From Daphnia carinata (taxonomy: Eukaryota; Arthropoda; Branchiopoda; Diplostraca; Daphniidae), in assembly GCF_022539665.2 (NCBI RefSeq), contig NW_026712472.1, forward strand, positions 1-32,802: 32,802 nt of DNA, given 5' to 3'. A program made the translations under genes and the position numbers. Position 1 is the stretch's first letter. Every line of letters begins with the position of its first letter. This document shows, piece by piece, positions 9,370 through 18,052 of the stretch. The notes below the pieces were generated by a model. That model saw nothing but the letters and a program-made list of their open reading frames with translations. It had not been told where the DNA came from and did no database searches.

Positions 9370-9560
9370 GCATACGATAGAGCGAGGTCGCTTTAGTACG
9401 GTGAAGGGACAACTACAGTAAAGGTCAATCGTACAAAAGCGCGCGGTCGCATTATAGAGGTGAAGGGACAACTATAGTAGAAGACAGGCATACGGTAAAG
9501 CGTGGTCGCTTTGGAGAGGTAGAAGAACGACTACAATAGAAGTCAAGCATACAATGAAAT
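9370..9560. repeat. ~59-bp tandem repeats (about 3.3 copies) beside the antisense gene
   Basis: Imperfect units begin GCATACGAT.., ATCGTACAA.., GCATACGGT.. and GCATACAAT... Each contains a GGTCGC core and GTGAAGGGACAACTA or a variant. They lie between the polypurine tract and the antisense ORF, upstream of the latter, so they could act as its enhancer or promoter, or as an insulator-like array as in gypsy. The role is inference. Confidence 0.75.
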
Positions 9561-9729
9561 GTGCTTTTATCGAAAAGGAATTTTCTAGCACTACAAACGT
9601 AATAAGGACGACTATAATTAGCATTTCACACCTAAAGGTGTGAAAAAAGGTAAACTACGACGTTATGATGCATAAGAAATTCAACTGCTGCCTTCCGTCT
9701 TTAGTTCGTTTCTTGCTTTTGACAAAAAA

Positions 9730-10272
9730 ATGTTTACTCTTCAGTTTGTTCTTGAAAATCTGCGTTTTGTGGAATGTGCGCTTGTGAGTTTCGCGAGTGC
9801 GTTTTCCAGTTTTAGGAGCCCTTTCGTTCGCCTAAATCCGCACGACCGTGCGGAGTTTGTGGTGGTTTTAACGAAAATGATCAATGACAACGTTGATTTG
9901 GGCTCTCCCTTGGTCGTTGATGCTCCATGGATCAACGATTATTACTACAGGTAAGTACTTCTTCTTTGATTGGTTTTTTAGTTCCACACTGACGTTTCTC
10001 TCCTCTTTTTTAGCACGTATCCTGGGTATGCCAAATACCGGGATTACTTTTGCCATCTTCATGCGCGTCTCCTTTGGTGGTTAGAGTACAATCAGGACAT
10101 CTACCACCCGACTCCCCGCCGCTCTGACTTTTACAGAGAGGTGACGCAAGCTGAAGTGCAGGCCAGGGTAGATGCTCGGCTTGTTTGGCTTGAGGTTTTG
10201 AACGCTCAAGCAGAGGAACATGAAGCTGAAACCAACAATTTTTTAAATTATCTCGTTAACCGAGGCGCATAA
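9730..10272 (+). CDS. Antisense two-exon accessory gene inside the retroelement (159 aa)
   Basis: Exon 1 is 9730-9950, ending TACTACAG|GTAAGT. The intron is 9951-10013 (63 nt, ending CTCTTTTTTAG), and exon 2 is 10014-10272, ending TAA. The join is in frame and gives 159 codons. The deduced protein is rich in aromatic residues (DYYY, YRDYFCHLHARLLWWLEYNQ) with an acidic, Ala/Glu-rich helical C-terminus (AQAEEHEAETNNFLNYLVN). It has no signal peptide or transmembrane segment, and I know no matching family. It is transcribed opposite to gag-pol-env, sits between the envelope stop and the 3' LTR, and has AATAAA 29 bp downstream. It could be an antisense regulator, a captured host gene, or a retroelement accessory factor. 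Confidence 0.65.
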
Positions 10273-10300
10273 TTGTACATTTTTTTTTTTGTTCTTTGAC

Positions 10301-10306
10301 AATAAA
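10301..10306 (+). terminator. Polyadenylation signal of the antisense gene
   Basis: AATAAA follows the TAA of the antisense ORF by 28 bases and precedes a T-rich tract, and it lies before the envelope stop on the other strand. The two genes therefore converge with almost no overlap. Confidence 0.6.
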
Positions 10307-10364
10307 CTTTTTTCACTTTTAACACAGCAGTTATTTTTCTTGTTTATCACTAACGATTTCCTTT

Positions 10365-13300
10365 TTAGAGATTTTCAGTCTCCATTTCATCCCTCCCGGG
10401 GTCTCCGGGTGGAGCGTCTTCGCACTGTTCGTGAGCGATAAGACGCTTGTGTAACATGTAGAATTTAAGCACTAGGAGCACTATTCCACATGTTAGGAAA
10501 ATATTGAAAGCCACTAACTCGTAAGGGTAACGAGTAAGGTAAAATTCTTTTTGTTTTTCTTTTTCCAAAATTAAATTTTGAATTTGCTCTCCCGTCATTT
10601 CAGACGACAACGTTGCTTGAGCGTTGCGATGGAGCAGCTGACTGATTATGTCTACCGACGTATTGTTTTCTCGTGGAAGCTCAACGAAATTGTGCTTTTT
10701 TCCTTCGGTTTCTTGGACATCTTGTGCAAAGATTTTCACTGTTGGAAGCACAATTGCTTGTAGTTTTGGCGCTGTTACACTTCCTTCCATGCTGGCTGGG
10801 AATACCCATTCTTCTGTTCGAGCGGTGCATCCCAAAGGTACTTCAAACATTCCTACAGCTGGTAACGTTGTTGTTCTCAAAGGTGGCTGCTCCCCTCCCG
10901 CTGGACACGAAAACACAATCTCGTGCGGCTTTGTTGCGGAATAGACCCATTGATTGGATCCCATGTAAACCACTTCAGGTCCACGCCAGTCTGTGAATTT
11001 CTTTTTACACTGTGTGTTGATTCGGGCCGAATCGTTTAAGAAGACAGCCATTGCACACGACTTTCGGGTTGTTCTCTTGCTAATTCCGGTATGAAATTTA
11101 CACAACGGTCTTCCTATTTTGCTGCAATCTTTAACATCTTCTTTGGATAGTTCCAGATACGTTTCGAGGTCGGCGGACACAGCAAGGTACTCTGGTAGAT
11201 TTCCGAGCGAGACGCCATGTGTTCCGTTGTCTGTAGATGCCGGAAGGTTGATTATTTCGAAAAGCTTGAACTGCTGGCTGTGATCGAAGATGGGAACATT
11301 TATGAAGAGGCGAAACGAGTTTTCCATGGCCGCCACCGTGACGGTTGATTCTCTGTAGGCGACCCAAAGCTCCTCGCTGGAGATAGACCATCCTCTTGGT
11401 AATTTCTCGTTTATTATTTTGATGACTTTGTTGAATCTTGCTGGCGAAACAATTTGTGGTGCCAAATGTCCGTTGGCCAACAGACTGAAGCCGACGTCGA
11501 GACTATCGGCCAAATGTTGTAGCCACTGCAAGATCTGATTCATCGCTTCAAATGTTTCGTCCAGTTGGATGTAATATTCGAAGTGATTTAGTTCTAACTC
11601 TTCCATCTTCACCACTCTGTCCATGAGGTTTGTTGTCACATTGCTTAGCATGGAATACTGGCCTCGCAGTTCTCTGATGAGTTTTGCGTTTGTTCTGGAT
11701 TCCCAAAGTGATTCATTTACAATTGTTGCTTGCTTATCGATGATGTGAATTACTTCTCTCTGATCTCGAGCAACAAGTTGTACTTGATTATTTAATTCTT
11801 CTAAATCTTTCTGTGTTGAAACTCCAAACAGCCATTTCAGGATTGACCCTCCACCGTCGACAAGGCTTCGAGGACTTCTTTGGTTAGTATTCAATGCTTT
11901 TCTGATGTTTGTCAATCGGTCTGCTACATTTTCCATTCCTCTTAGGATTGTTTCTGTTCTGCTAGCGATTCTTCTGGCTGCTATTTGTTGTGGCCGTGAC
12001 CCTGTATTCTTCCACTTCTGTGCTACTTCCTGCTGCTGGGTTAACTTCTGCTTCAAGTATGCTGTTGCTGTATCAGCTACTCCCAAGTCAAGGTCTGTTA
12101 CGATGGTCCACGATGATTCACTGAACGCCACATCAGTTTGTTGTTTGAAAATTGCATTTTCTCTCAGGATCAGCGAGTTGGTTGACAGCGGCCCAATCAG
12201 GAAAATGAGGAACGGCACCAATAGAGTTAAATATCTGGCCGGAGGTCTTCTGCTACGAGTGGGTCTTCTCGTTGAAGCTGGCGTGATTGGTTCTGGAGCG
12301 GGCGTGACCACGTCGTTTTCCTCGGTGCTTGATGATGGATTACTCTGCTCAATTGGTGCTTCTTCTGAGTTGGCCTGAGCTTGTGGATCAGTTGAAGCAG
12401 GTGTTTCTTGTGTTTCTGCTTCTAGATGATTCTCATCTTCTTTTTCTGCCGCTTCTTCGGTGATGCTAGGACCTGACACAGCTTCATGGAATGATTTCAT
12501 CCGAACCACGTGAACGATATCCGTTTTACCTCGGCCGGTTGCCGATATCACTTCATAGTTCACTGGAGTGGTTTGTCTTAACACTTTGAATGGTCCAAGC
12601 CAACGATGAAGAAGTTTTTCTGATTTTCCCACTTTACGCACAGGCTTGTAAATCAACACTAAATCTCCTTCTTTGAATGTCAGTTCTCTATGACGTGCAT
12701 CGTAAGTTTCTTTTTGCTTTTGCCGCACACTCTCCATTCTAATTTTCACTTTCTCTCTAGCTGCTGCTAAGTCGGCAATTAAACGATCTGCATATCCCAC
12801 TGCCGCTTCTTCTTCTTCCAACAACGGGTTTGGGTCTGCTTCCAACTCCAAGTCAATGGGAAGTCTTGGTTCACGTCCGTAGAGGAGGAAGAATGGTGAG
12901 TACCCCGTAGACTCTTGTCTAGCCGTGTTGTATGCGAAGCACACGTACTGCAAGGTTTCATCCCAATCCCGTTGATCACTGCTGACGTACATGGACAGCA
13001 TTGCAGCCAATGTATGGTTCATTCTTTCCACTGCTCCATTTGCCTGGGGGTGGTAACTGGAAGTCGTCTTGTGGTTGGTGAGTAGTTTCTTGACGACAGC
13101 TTGAGTTAGGTCGGCGATGAAGCACTTTCCCCGATCCGTGATGATTTGTTCTGGAGCTCCATGGCGTAGAAAGATTTGTTGAACGAAGAACTCTGCCACG
13201 TCATCTGCCTTTCCAGTGGGCATAGCTTTCAACTCTACCCATTTGGTCAGGTAATCTACTGCCACTATAATCATTCTGTTTCCTTTTGTGGAGAGCGGGA

Positions 13301-13580
13301 ATGGCCCTAGAAGGTCCATTCCTACTTTTTGAAACGGTCTTTCCACTTTAATGCATTGTAGAAGTCCTGGAGGTTTGTCTGGGACTCCTTTTCTGCTCTG
13401 ACAGTGTACGCAGCTCTGCACATGACGAACTATGTCTAGTGTCATCTTCGGCCAGTAGTAACGATCACTAATTTTTTGTAGAGTGCGACTGATTCCAAGG
13501 TGACCGGAAACGATGTCGTCATGGTAGGCGTATAGGATTCTTTCACGATACTCTACAGGTACGCACAATCTTCTGTAGCC
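10365..13580 (-). CDS. Integrase-envelope continuous frame (5'-truncated pol plus env)
   Basis: Over 1067 codons from the first track residue (13568), this frame carries the integrase zinc finger (H16, H23, C53, C56), the DDE core (D85, D145, E181), a GPF motif near 325, then a Pro/Glu/Ser/Thr-rich linker (366-445). Next come a hydrophobic signal-like segment (about 447-466), a basic RSPR cleavage-type site (564-567) with a Gly-rich fusion-peptide-like stretch, several N-glycosylation sequons, and a C-terminal membrane anchor (about 1014-1038). The envelope half resembles F-type fusion proteins of errantiviruses. No ATG begins the frame: codon 13568 is TTG, and the upstream part is cut off by the DNA transposon at 13581. 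Envelope and integrase are in one uninterrupted frame, whereas many errantiviruses use a separate spliced env. Confidence 0.9.
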   Translation of the reverse strand, partial: GYRRLCVPVEYRERILYAYHDDIVSGHLGISRTLQKISDRYYWPKMTLDIVRHVQSCVHCQSRKGVPDKPPGLLQCIKVERPFQKVGMDLLGPFPLSTKGNRMIIVAVDYLTKWVELKAMPTGKADDVAEFFVQQIFLRHGAPEQIITDRGKCFIADLTQAVVKKLLTNHKTTSSYHPQANGAVERMNHTLAAMLSMYVSSDQRDWDETLQYVCFAYNTARQESTGYSPFFLLYGREPRLPIDLELEADPNPLLEEEEAAVGYADRLIADLAAAREKVKIRMESVRQKQKETYDARHRELTFKEGDLVLIYKPVRKVGKSEKLLHRWLGPFKVLRQTTPVNYEVISATGRGKTDIVHVVRMKSFHEAVSGPSITEEAAEKEDENHLEAETQETPASTDPQAQANSEEAPIEQSNPSSSTEENDVVTPAPEPITPASTRRPTRSRRPPARYLTLLVPFLIFLIGPLSTNSLILRENAIFKQQTDVAFSESSWTIVTDLDLGVADTATAYLKQKLTQQQEVAQKWKNTGSRPQQIAARRIASRTETILRGMENVADRLTNIRKALNTNQRSPRSLVDGGGSILKWLFGVSTQKDLEELNNQVQLVARDQREVIHIIDKQATIVNESLWESRTNAKLIRELRGQYSMLSNVTTNLMDRVVKMEELELNHFEYYIQLDETFEAMNQILQWLQHLADSLDVGFSLLANGHLAPQIVSPARFNKVIKIINEKLPRGWSISSEELWVAYRESTVTVAAMENSFRLFINVPIFDHSQQFKLFEIINLPASTDNGTHGVSLGNLPEYLAVSADLETYLELSKEDVKDCSKIGRPLCKFHTGISKRTTRKSCAMAVFLNDSARINTQCKKKFTDWRGPEVVYMGSNQWVYSATKPHEIVFSCPAGGEQPPLRTTTLPAVGMFEVPLGCTARTEEWVFPASMEGSVTAPKLQAIVLPTVKIFAQDVQETEGKKHNFVELPRENNTSVDIISQLLHRNAQATLSSEMTGEQIQNLILEKEKQKEFYLTRYPYELVAFNIFLTCGIVLLVLKFYMLHKRLIAHEQCEDAPPGDPGRDEMETENL

Positions 13581-13748
13581 GGAGAAATAGGACCTGGAGA
13601 AATAGGACCCGGAGATTTAGGACCTACAAATAGGACCTGGAGAAATAGGACCTGGAGAAATAGGACCCAATCTTCAAACATTTTTTGAAGGGTCCTATTT
13701 CTCCCTATTGAGGGTCCTATTTCTCCAGCCTTGAGGTCCTATTTCTCC
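13581..13748 (+). repeat. Left terminal inverted repeat with iterated 14-bp motif
   Basis: It contains about five direct copies of GGAGAAATAGGACC or variants (one reads GGAGATTTAGGACC), followed after CCCAATCTTCAAAC by three inverted copies (GGTCCTATTTCTCC). Each terminus can thus fold on itself as well as pair with the other end. Repeated motifs of this sort are plausible transposase-binding sites. Confidence 0.9.
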
Positions 13749-14998
13749 ATCTTAAAAAAATTAAATGTGTAATGGGCTTAATTTTCCGATATGTTGAAAA
13801 AGAAACCGAACGGCTTATATTGGTTTCTGCACTTCAAACACCGTTATCAATATGACGCCTTTTCACTGCATTATAACTTTTTTTAAAAAAATTTACATTC
13901 ATAATTTTTGCAGGATTATATGCTTTTTCTATTGCTTTTTAGAGCTCATTTAATAGAAAAGTAATTTTGTTTATACAGTATTTGGATTTTCGCATTTCAC
14001 TGGTGTTTTCAGGCCTACCATCACCCGCCCTTTACTAGTGTCGCTATTCACTTTTTTTTTCTTCGTGCCTCAATGAGGATTCTTGGGAGGGCACATAAGT
14101 ACCTCTTAATACACAGATAACTAAGAAAATTATTATATAAAAATAATGTAAGAAACGTTAATTTCATAATAAAACACTGTTTGCCCTTGCGCAAAATATT
14201 GTTTTTTACGATATATATGGCAACGGTTACTACAAGCAGACGACTGTTTCAAGCTCGAAGTGTCAACATCCTACAATTCTATGAATCGTTGAAGTTGCTT
14301 ATTGTAAGCGGTGTTTGTTTGACAGGTAAGTGGCTAGTTTCAGTAAAATTAAAAATTTTCTATTACCTAGGTTTGGCAGTTTTGGTACATTTCAAATTCA
14401 TGTTGGCATTAGCACCACAGAAGAAAAAAATTTACTTGGAAGGAAAGGTATTTAAAGTGTAGACATAATTTTATTAGTTGCAGTTGGAAATTTGACACAC
14501 ATTACTAATCCGAAATGTTTCTTAGGTGGTTACTTTCAAGGAGAATCATGAAACTAGAGCATGATTTACCATGAACCATTTGGGAACCAACTTGTTAGCT
14601 GCCTTATAGCTATCATCCTTCTGGTAATCTAGATTTTCACAGATTTTTTGTTCGTGAAATTTATGTAATCATTTTTCTTATCGTTCAGATGAAATAACAG
14701 CATTACAGCTGTTAGTTACGTCAAGACATTAATCTCAAGATGCAAGTACTGAGCTTTAACGGATTTCAATTTACAGAAGCAAGACATCCAATTCTGTTGT
14801 TGAGGAGAAAACCAACTACACACCCAGCTATGAATGGACACATATGTGTAATTGAATCTAAATTAATTTTATTTTTATGGTTTAAAGGCTTTTCGTTCTA
14901 ATCTTCCTGCTAGATAGTATCTGAGAGCCATTCTTTAATTATCATTTCACTTAGATGCATTTTCAACTAGTAACTACATTAATTTATTATCGTCTTAG
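13749..14998. other. Left interior of the DNA transposon, mostly unassigned
   Basis: There is an ATG at 14218 opening MATVTTSRRLFQARSVN, with a donor GTAAGTGG near 14325, which could be a first exon. Near 14520 an acceptor-like TTAG precedes VTFKENHETRA, which faintly resembles the JADE PHD-region HVTCAF segment, but I would not rely on it. The rest is AT-rich without a recognisable gene. Confidence 0.35.
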
Positions 14999-16410
14999 GT
15001 AGCAAACCGAAATCGGTACCATCGCTGAGCAGTGCCCAAGAAAATGTCCAGGAGCACGTAACACTATTCCTTATTATTGATTTCCATGATATCAATATTG
15101 GATATGGATCACGGGATCTCATGTTGAAGGCGAGGGGGAGGAGAACACCCAATCCGTTAGAAAGCTGAAAAAAGAAATGACCGTCGAAGAAAGGCACTTA
15201 ATCCGTGCCCAAAAGTATAGGATACATAAACATTTTTACGTTTTGCGTTTAATTATTTAGAGTTACTTGTGTGTGAAAAGGCTACAACTCATCGAATCGG
15301 ACTTTTATAAGCATGCCAGCATTAATGAAACGGCGCGGACGCTAGATCTTGATCTCGATGTCGTTGTCGTTGATCAAATTTTCAACTTTTGGGTTCTTAA
15401 ACGAAAGGTGTGTGCTCCCAAATTCATGTGACTCTACTACAAGCAATCAATTTTCTTTTTTAAAATTTCCAGTCCAACCGAGACAGACCATTGCTACCGC
15501 CCAAAACCACTGAAACGGAAAGATTAAGTCAGCAACAACAGCAAGATATGGAACGTATGAAATTGTTTGTACAGCTACGACAAGACCTAGAGAGGGTATG
15601 AACATACTTCTCATTAACTTTATTATTTTATCTCGTTAAATGCAGAGTTGTCAGTAAAAACTGTTCTTCGCTGTAGGTTCGAAATTTGTGTTACATGGTC
15701 AGCCGAAGAGAGAAATTATCACGATCGTATTTTCGATTGCGAGAACAAACCTTCCACAAGCAACAGCGATTTTGTCTCTGTCTGATCTACAAAAAACTAT
15801 CACCCCAGCAGAACTGACGCCAATCATGGCTCCAATGTCTATGACCTTGTATATTTACGTGGGGAAACGATCCAAAAAGAAGGCTTTGAACAAGTCATTC
15901 AACTCATAGCAGGCGTACAGTCGAACATCCCCGCAATGAAAAAGGTTTGGCTTTTCCGTAATTATCGATGACAAGGAAACAGTTCTCAATCTGTGTGCGT
16001 TGAATTTATTTGGTTGCAGGATAAAAATGGAATCGTTGGTCGTCCCAATCATTTAAAGGAAGACAACCCATACAAACGCACGTACATGAATGGGGGCGAA
16101 AGTCGTTGATTCCGCTCGCTATCTTCCATCAGTGCCGAATCGGCTGCCTCTGATACTGAAACAAACAGTAGATGGAAGAGACCGGTATTTCAAATCATCT
16201 TCCTGTTCGAGTTTCTACGCCGATCACAATTTCCCATTTTTTATTCTTTCCGTCCAGGTGAGAACACCTTCGCAAACATCAATTACCTCGGTCGACAGCG
16301 ATTTCGATGTAGCCATTACACAGCTTGGTTCCAAAAAAGCCAGTTCGAAAACTAGTGATAGAGCTGGCAAGTTCATTTACACCGACAGTGAAGAAGAAGC
16401 GGGACCTTTT
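14999..16410 (+). pseudogene. Captured fragment of a JADE/PHF-type chromatin gene with introns
   Basis: Exon-like blocks in host order are: from 14999 (SKPKSVPSLSSAQEN), through ~15215 (MTVEERHLIRAQ), 15263-15407 (LQLIESDFYKHASINETART, VVDQIFNFWVLKRK), 15473-15595 (phase-0 exon ending FVQLRQDLER) and 15677 to ~15816 (VRNLCYMVSRREKLSRSY). Further blocks follow near 16020 (GRPNHLKEDNPYKRTYMNGG) and 16260 (TPSQTSITSVDSDFD, TDSEEE). The YWKLKR-like, LRQDLERVRN and YMVSRREK order is diagnostic of JADE scaffold proteins of HBO1 acetyltransferase complexes, just after their PHD fingers. PHD fingers are absent and the 15677 frame ends in TGA. Introns are retained, so capture was at the DNA level. Confidence 0.78.
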
Positions 16411-16539
16411 AGGCTTTTGATGTTACCTGCTAAATTTTTGTTTAATTGTTTGTATTTTGTAAAAATAAATGTAAATCAATTACCAAAAATTTATGGTTTT
16501 ATTTTAATTTAAACAAATTTTCTTGCGTCCTTTGGCTGC

Positions 16540-16815
16540 CGCGATCCGGACATTCCGCGGATGTTCCAATACGTACGTTCACTGAACGTACGGATTTGCC
16601 ATCCTGCAGACGTCCAACTAAGGACGTCCGTAGTACTCCCAAATAAGGACGTTACCAGGACTTCCAATTAATTACGTCCGTAGGACGTCCTCCAGTGGAC
16701 GTCCCTAAAACCGGACATTAGGACATCCTGGTGACGTACATCTGCCGTCAGAATAGGACGTCCCGATCGGCCAGCCAGGACGTAGATGGGATGTCCCTGG
16801 GACGGACAAAGGCTA
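16540..16815. repeat. Degenerate GGACGTCC palindromic repeat block
   Basis: At least ten GGACGTCC/GGACRTCC-like units or halves (GTCCGTAGGACGTCC, GTGGACGTCCC and others) occur at irregular spacing. The edges GTCCTTTGGC and GGACAAAGGC are roughly inverted, so it may be a small foldback element inside the transposon. No coding content is visible. Confidence 0.6.
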
Positions 16816-16879
16816 GTAGGGTATGTATGTGCTATAATCTTTTTGTTTAAGGAAGGCAAGCCAGCATATGCCATCCAAT

Positions 16880-17316
16880 TTCAGGGGAAAAGCAGGACTC
16901 TGATAAAATGAAAACTCAACTTAAACGGAAGTTAGATAAGTGGGAGAAGAAGAAACTAAACAAACAAAGGAAAAATAACAGATGCCAAGGTAAACTTTGA
17001 TTTCGACAAAAAAAAATAGACCTTCAACTAATTTTACTTTTCTGTATTTTAACAGATAAAAGAATACTAAGCGCAATAGGTTAAAAAAAATGTGGAATTG
17101 ATTGCGAGCTTGATAAACCAATTAGGAAAGAGAATAAAATCAACATCACAAACGAGAAAGAAGTTGGTTGAACGCATCGAAGAACAAGAAAAGAGAAAGG
17201 AACAACAACAGAAAAGGGATAAATCAACATTAAGAAAACGAAAAATGAAAGGAAAGCATAAACTGAATAAACTAGCGAAAAAAAAACAAACTTATCGTAT
17301 GAATTGCCGATATTGA
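16880..17316 (+). pseudogene. Lys-rich exon-like segment of unknown origin in the transposon
   Basis: After an acceptor-like TTTCAG, the frame GEKQDSDKMKTQLKRKLDK continues through WEKKKLNKQRK to a donor G|GTAAAC near 16991. A second open stretch (17092-17316) encodes a basic coiled-coil-like peptide (RKKLVERIEEQEKRKEQQQK). They may be more captured host exons, from JADE or another gene. I recognise no family. Confidence 0.35.
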
Positions 17317-17884
17317 CATGGATGAGCTGCCTCGTGTTCCATTATTTACAAGCCGTGCCATGATAGTTTTGTATAACAATACACTGGCATGCCTTCCATG
17401 ATCCGAGCGGAACTCATTATTTTCGTTCTTGCCACGTAGGTCTCTATTTATGGTTTTGCGGCATATATTTTTTTTATTAAAAAATGTGCTTGTCTTAAAT
17501 AATATATATATAATTTTTTTATTATTTATCAGTGTATTAAGGAGTACTTAGGGTAAAGCATGCCCCTCGTCTCCGGGAATTCGCATGGAATAAGGATATC
17601 AGCCAGGGGGGAGGGCGATACTAGGACTGGAAACGCCACTAACGAAAGGTCAAGGGCAAAAAATCAAACACTGTGTAAAAATAAACATAACTTTTATACA
17701 TGAGCTGTGTAAAGCAATAGATAATGCGTGTAATCGTGCAAAAAAAATACAAATATGAATTCAAACAAAAAAGTTATGATGGACTGATTACACGAGCAAT
17801 TGATAACGTGGTTTGGAGTGCGGAAAACTACATAAGCCGTCCGGTTCTTCCTTTATAACAGCGGGCTTTAGGGCTATTTCCCAA
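17317..17884. other. Right interior of the DNA transposon, nothing recognised
   Basis: This is AT-rich sequence with poly-A/T runs and no reading frame, motif or repeat that I can name, up to the right terminal repeat. Confidence 0.5.
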
Positions 17885-18052
17885 GGAGAAATAGGACCAT
17901 TACTATGGAGAAATAGGACCTTTATGAGGGAGAAATAGGACCCTTCAAAATATGATTGATGATTGGGTCCTAATTCTCCGGGTCCTATTTCTCCAGGTCC
18001 TATTTTGGGGTCCTAAATCTCCGGGTCCTATTTCTCCAGGTCCTATTTCTCC
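17885..18052 (-). repeat. Right terminal inverted repeat with iterated 14-bp motif
   Basis: This is the inverted counterpart of 13581-13748 with a handful of differences (for example CCCCAAAATAGG for CCTACAAATAGG, and GGAGAATTAGG for GGAGAAATAGG). Its order of direct then inverted motif copies is the same when read inward. Confidence 0.9.

Larger units (their letters stand above)
13581..18052. mobile_element. 4.47-kb DNA transposon with captured JADE-like gene piece
   Basis: It lies between RNase H and integrase of the gypsy element. Both ends read GGAGAAATAGGACCTGGAG inward, with 168-bp inverted termini. The flanks are CC (13579-13580) and GG (18053-18054). A CCGG, CG or absent duplication cannot be told apart, because the junction is palindromic. 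Joining the flanks directly would not put RNase H and integrase in the same frame, so a little pol sequence may have been lost. No transposase frame is visible. The interior carries intron-containing exons of a host JADE-type gene, a GGACGTCC repeat block and a Lys-rich segment. The superfamily is unassigned. Confidence 0.85.

Noticed and set aside
11905-12378. 157-codon plus-strand frame
   Set aside because: It is the antisense shadow of the envelope coding region with no start context, splice site or motif.
13581-13748. CRISPR-like direct repeats
   Set aside because: The motif is in a eukaryotic transposon terminus, the spacers are too short and variable, and no cas genes exist.
14181-14462. 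93-codon frame in the transposon
   Set aside because: It reads through a good splice donor and an intron-like AT-rich stretch. Only its first part might be an exon.
13581-18052. Helitron interpretation for the gene-capturing element
   Set aside because: Long inverted termini are present, and the 5' TC and 3' CTRR hairpin ends expected of a Helitron are not.
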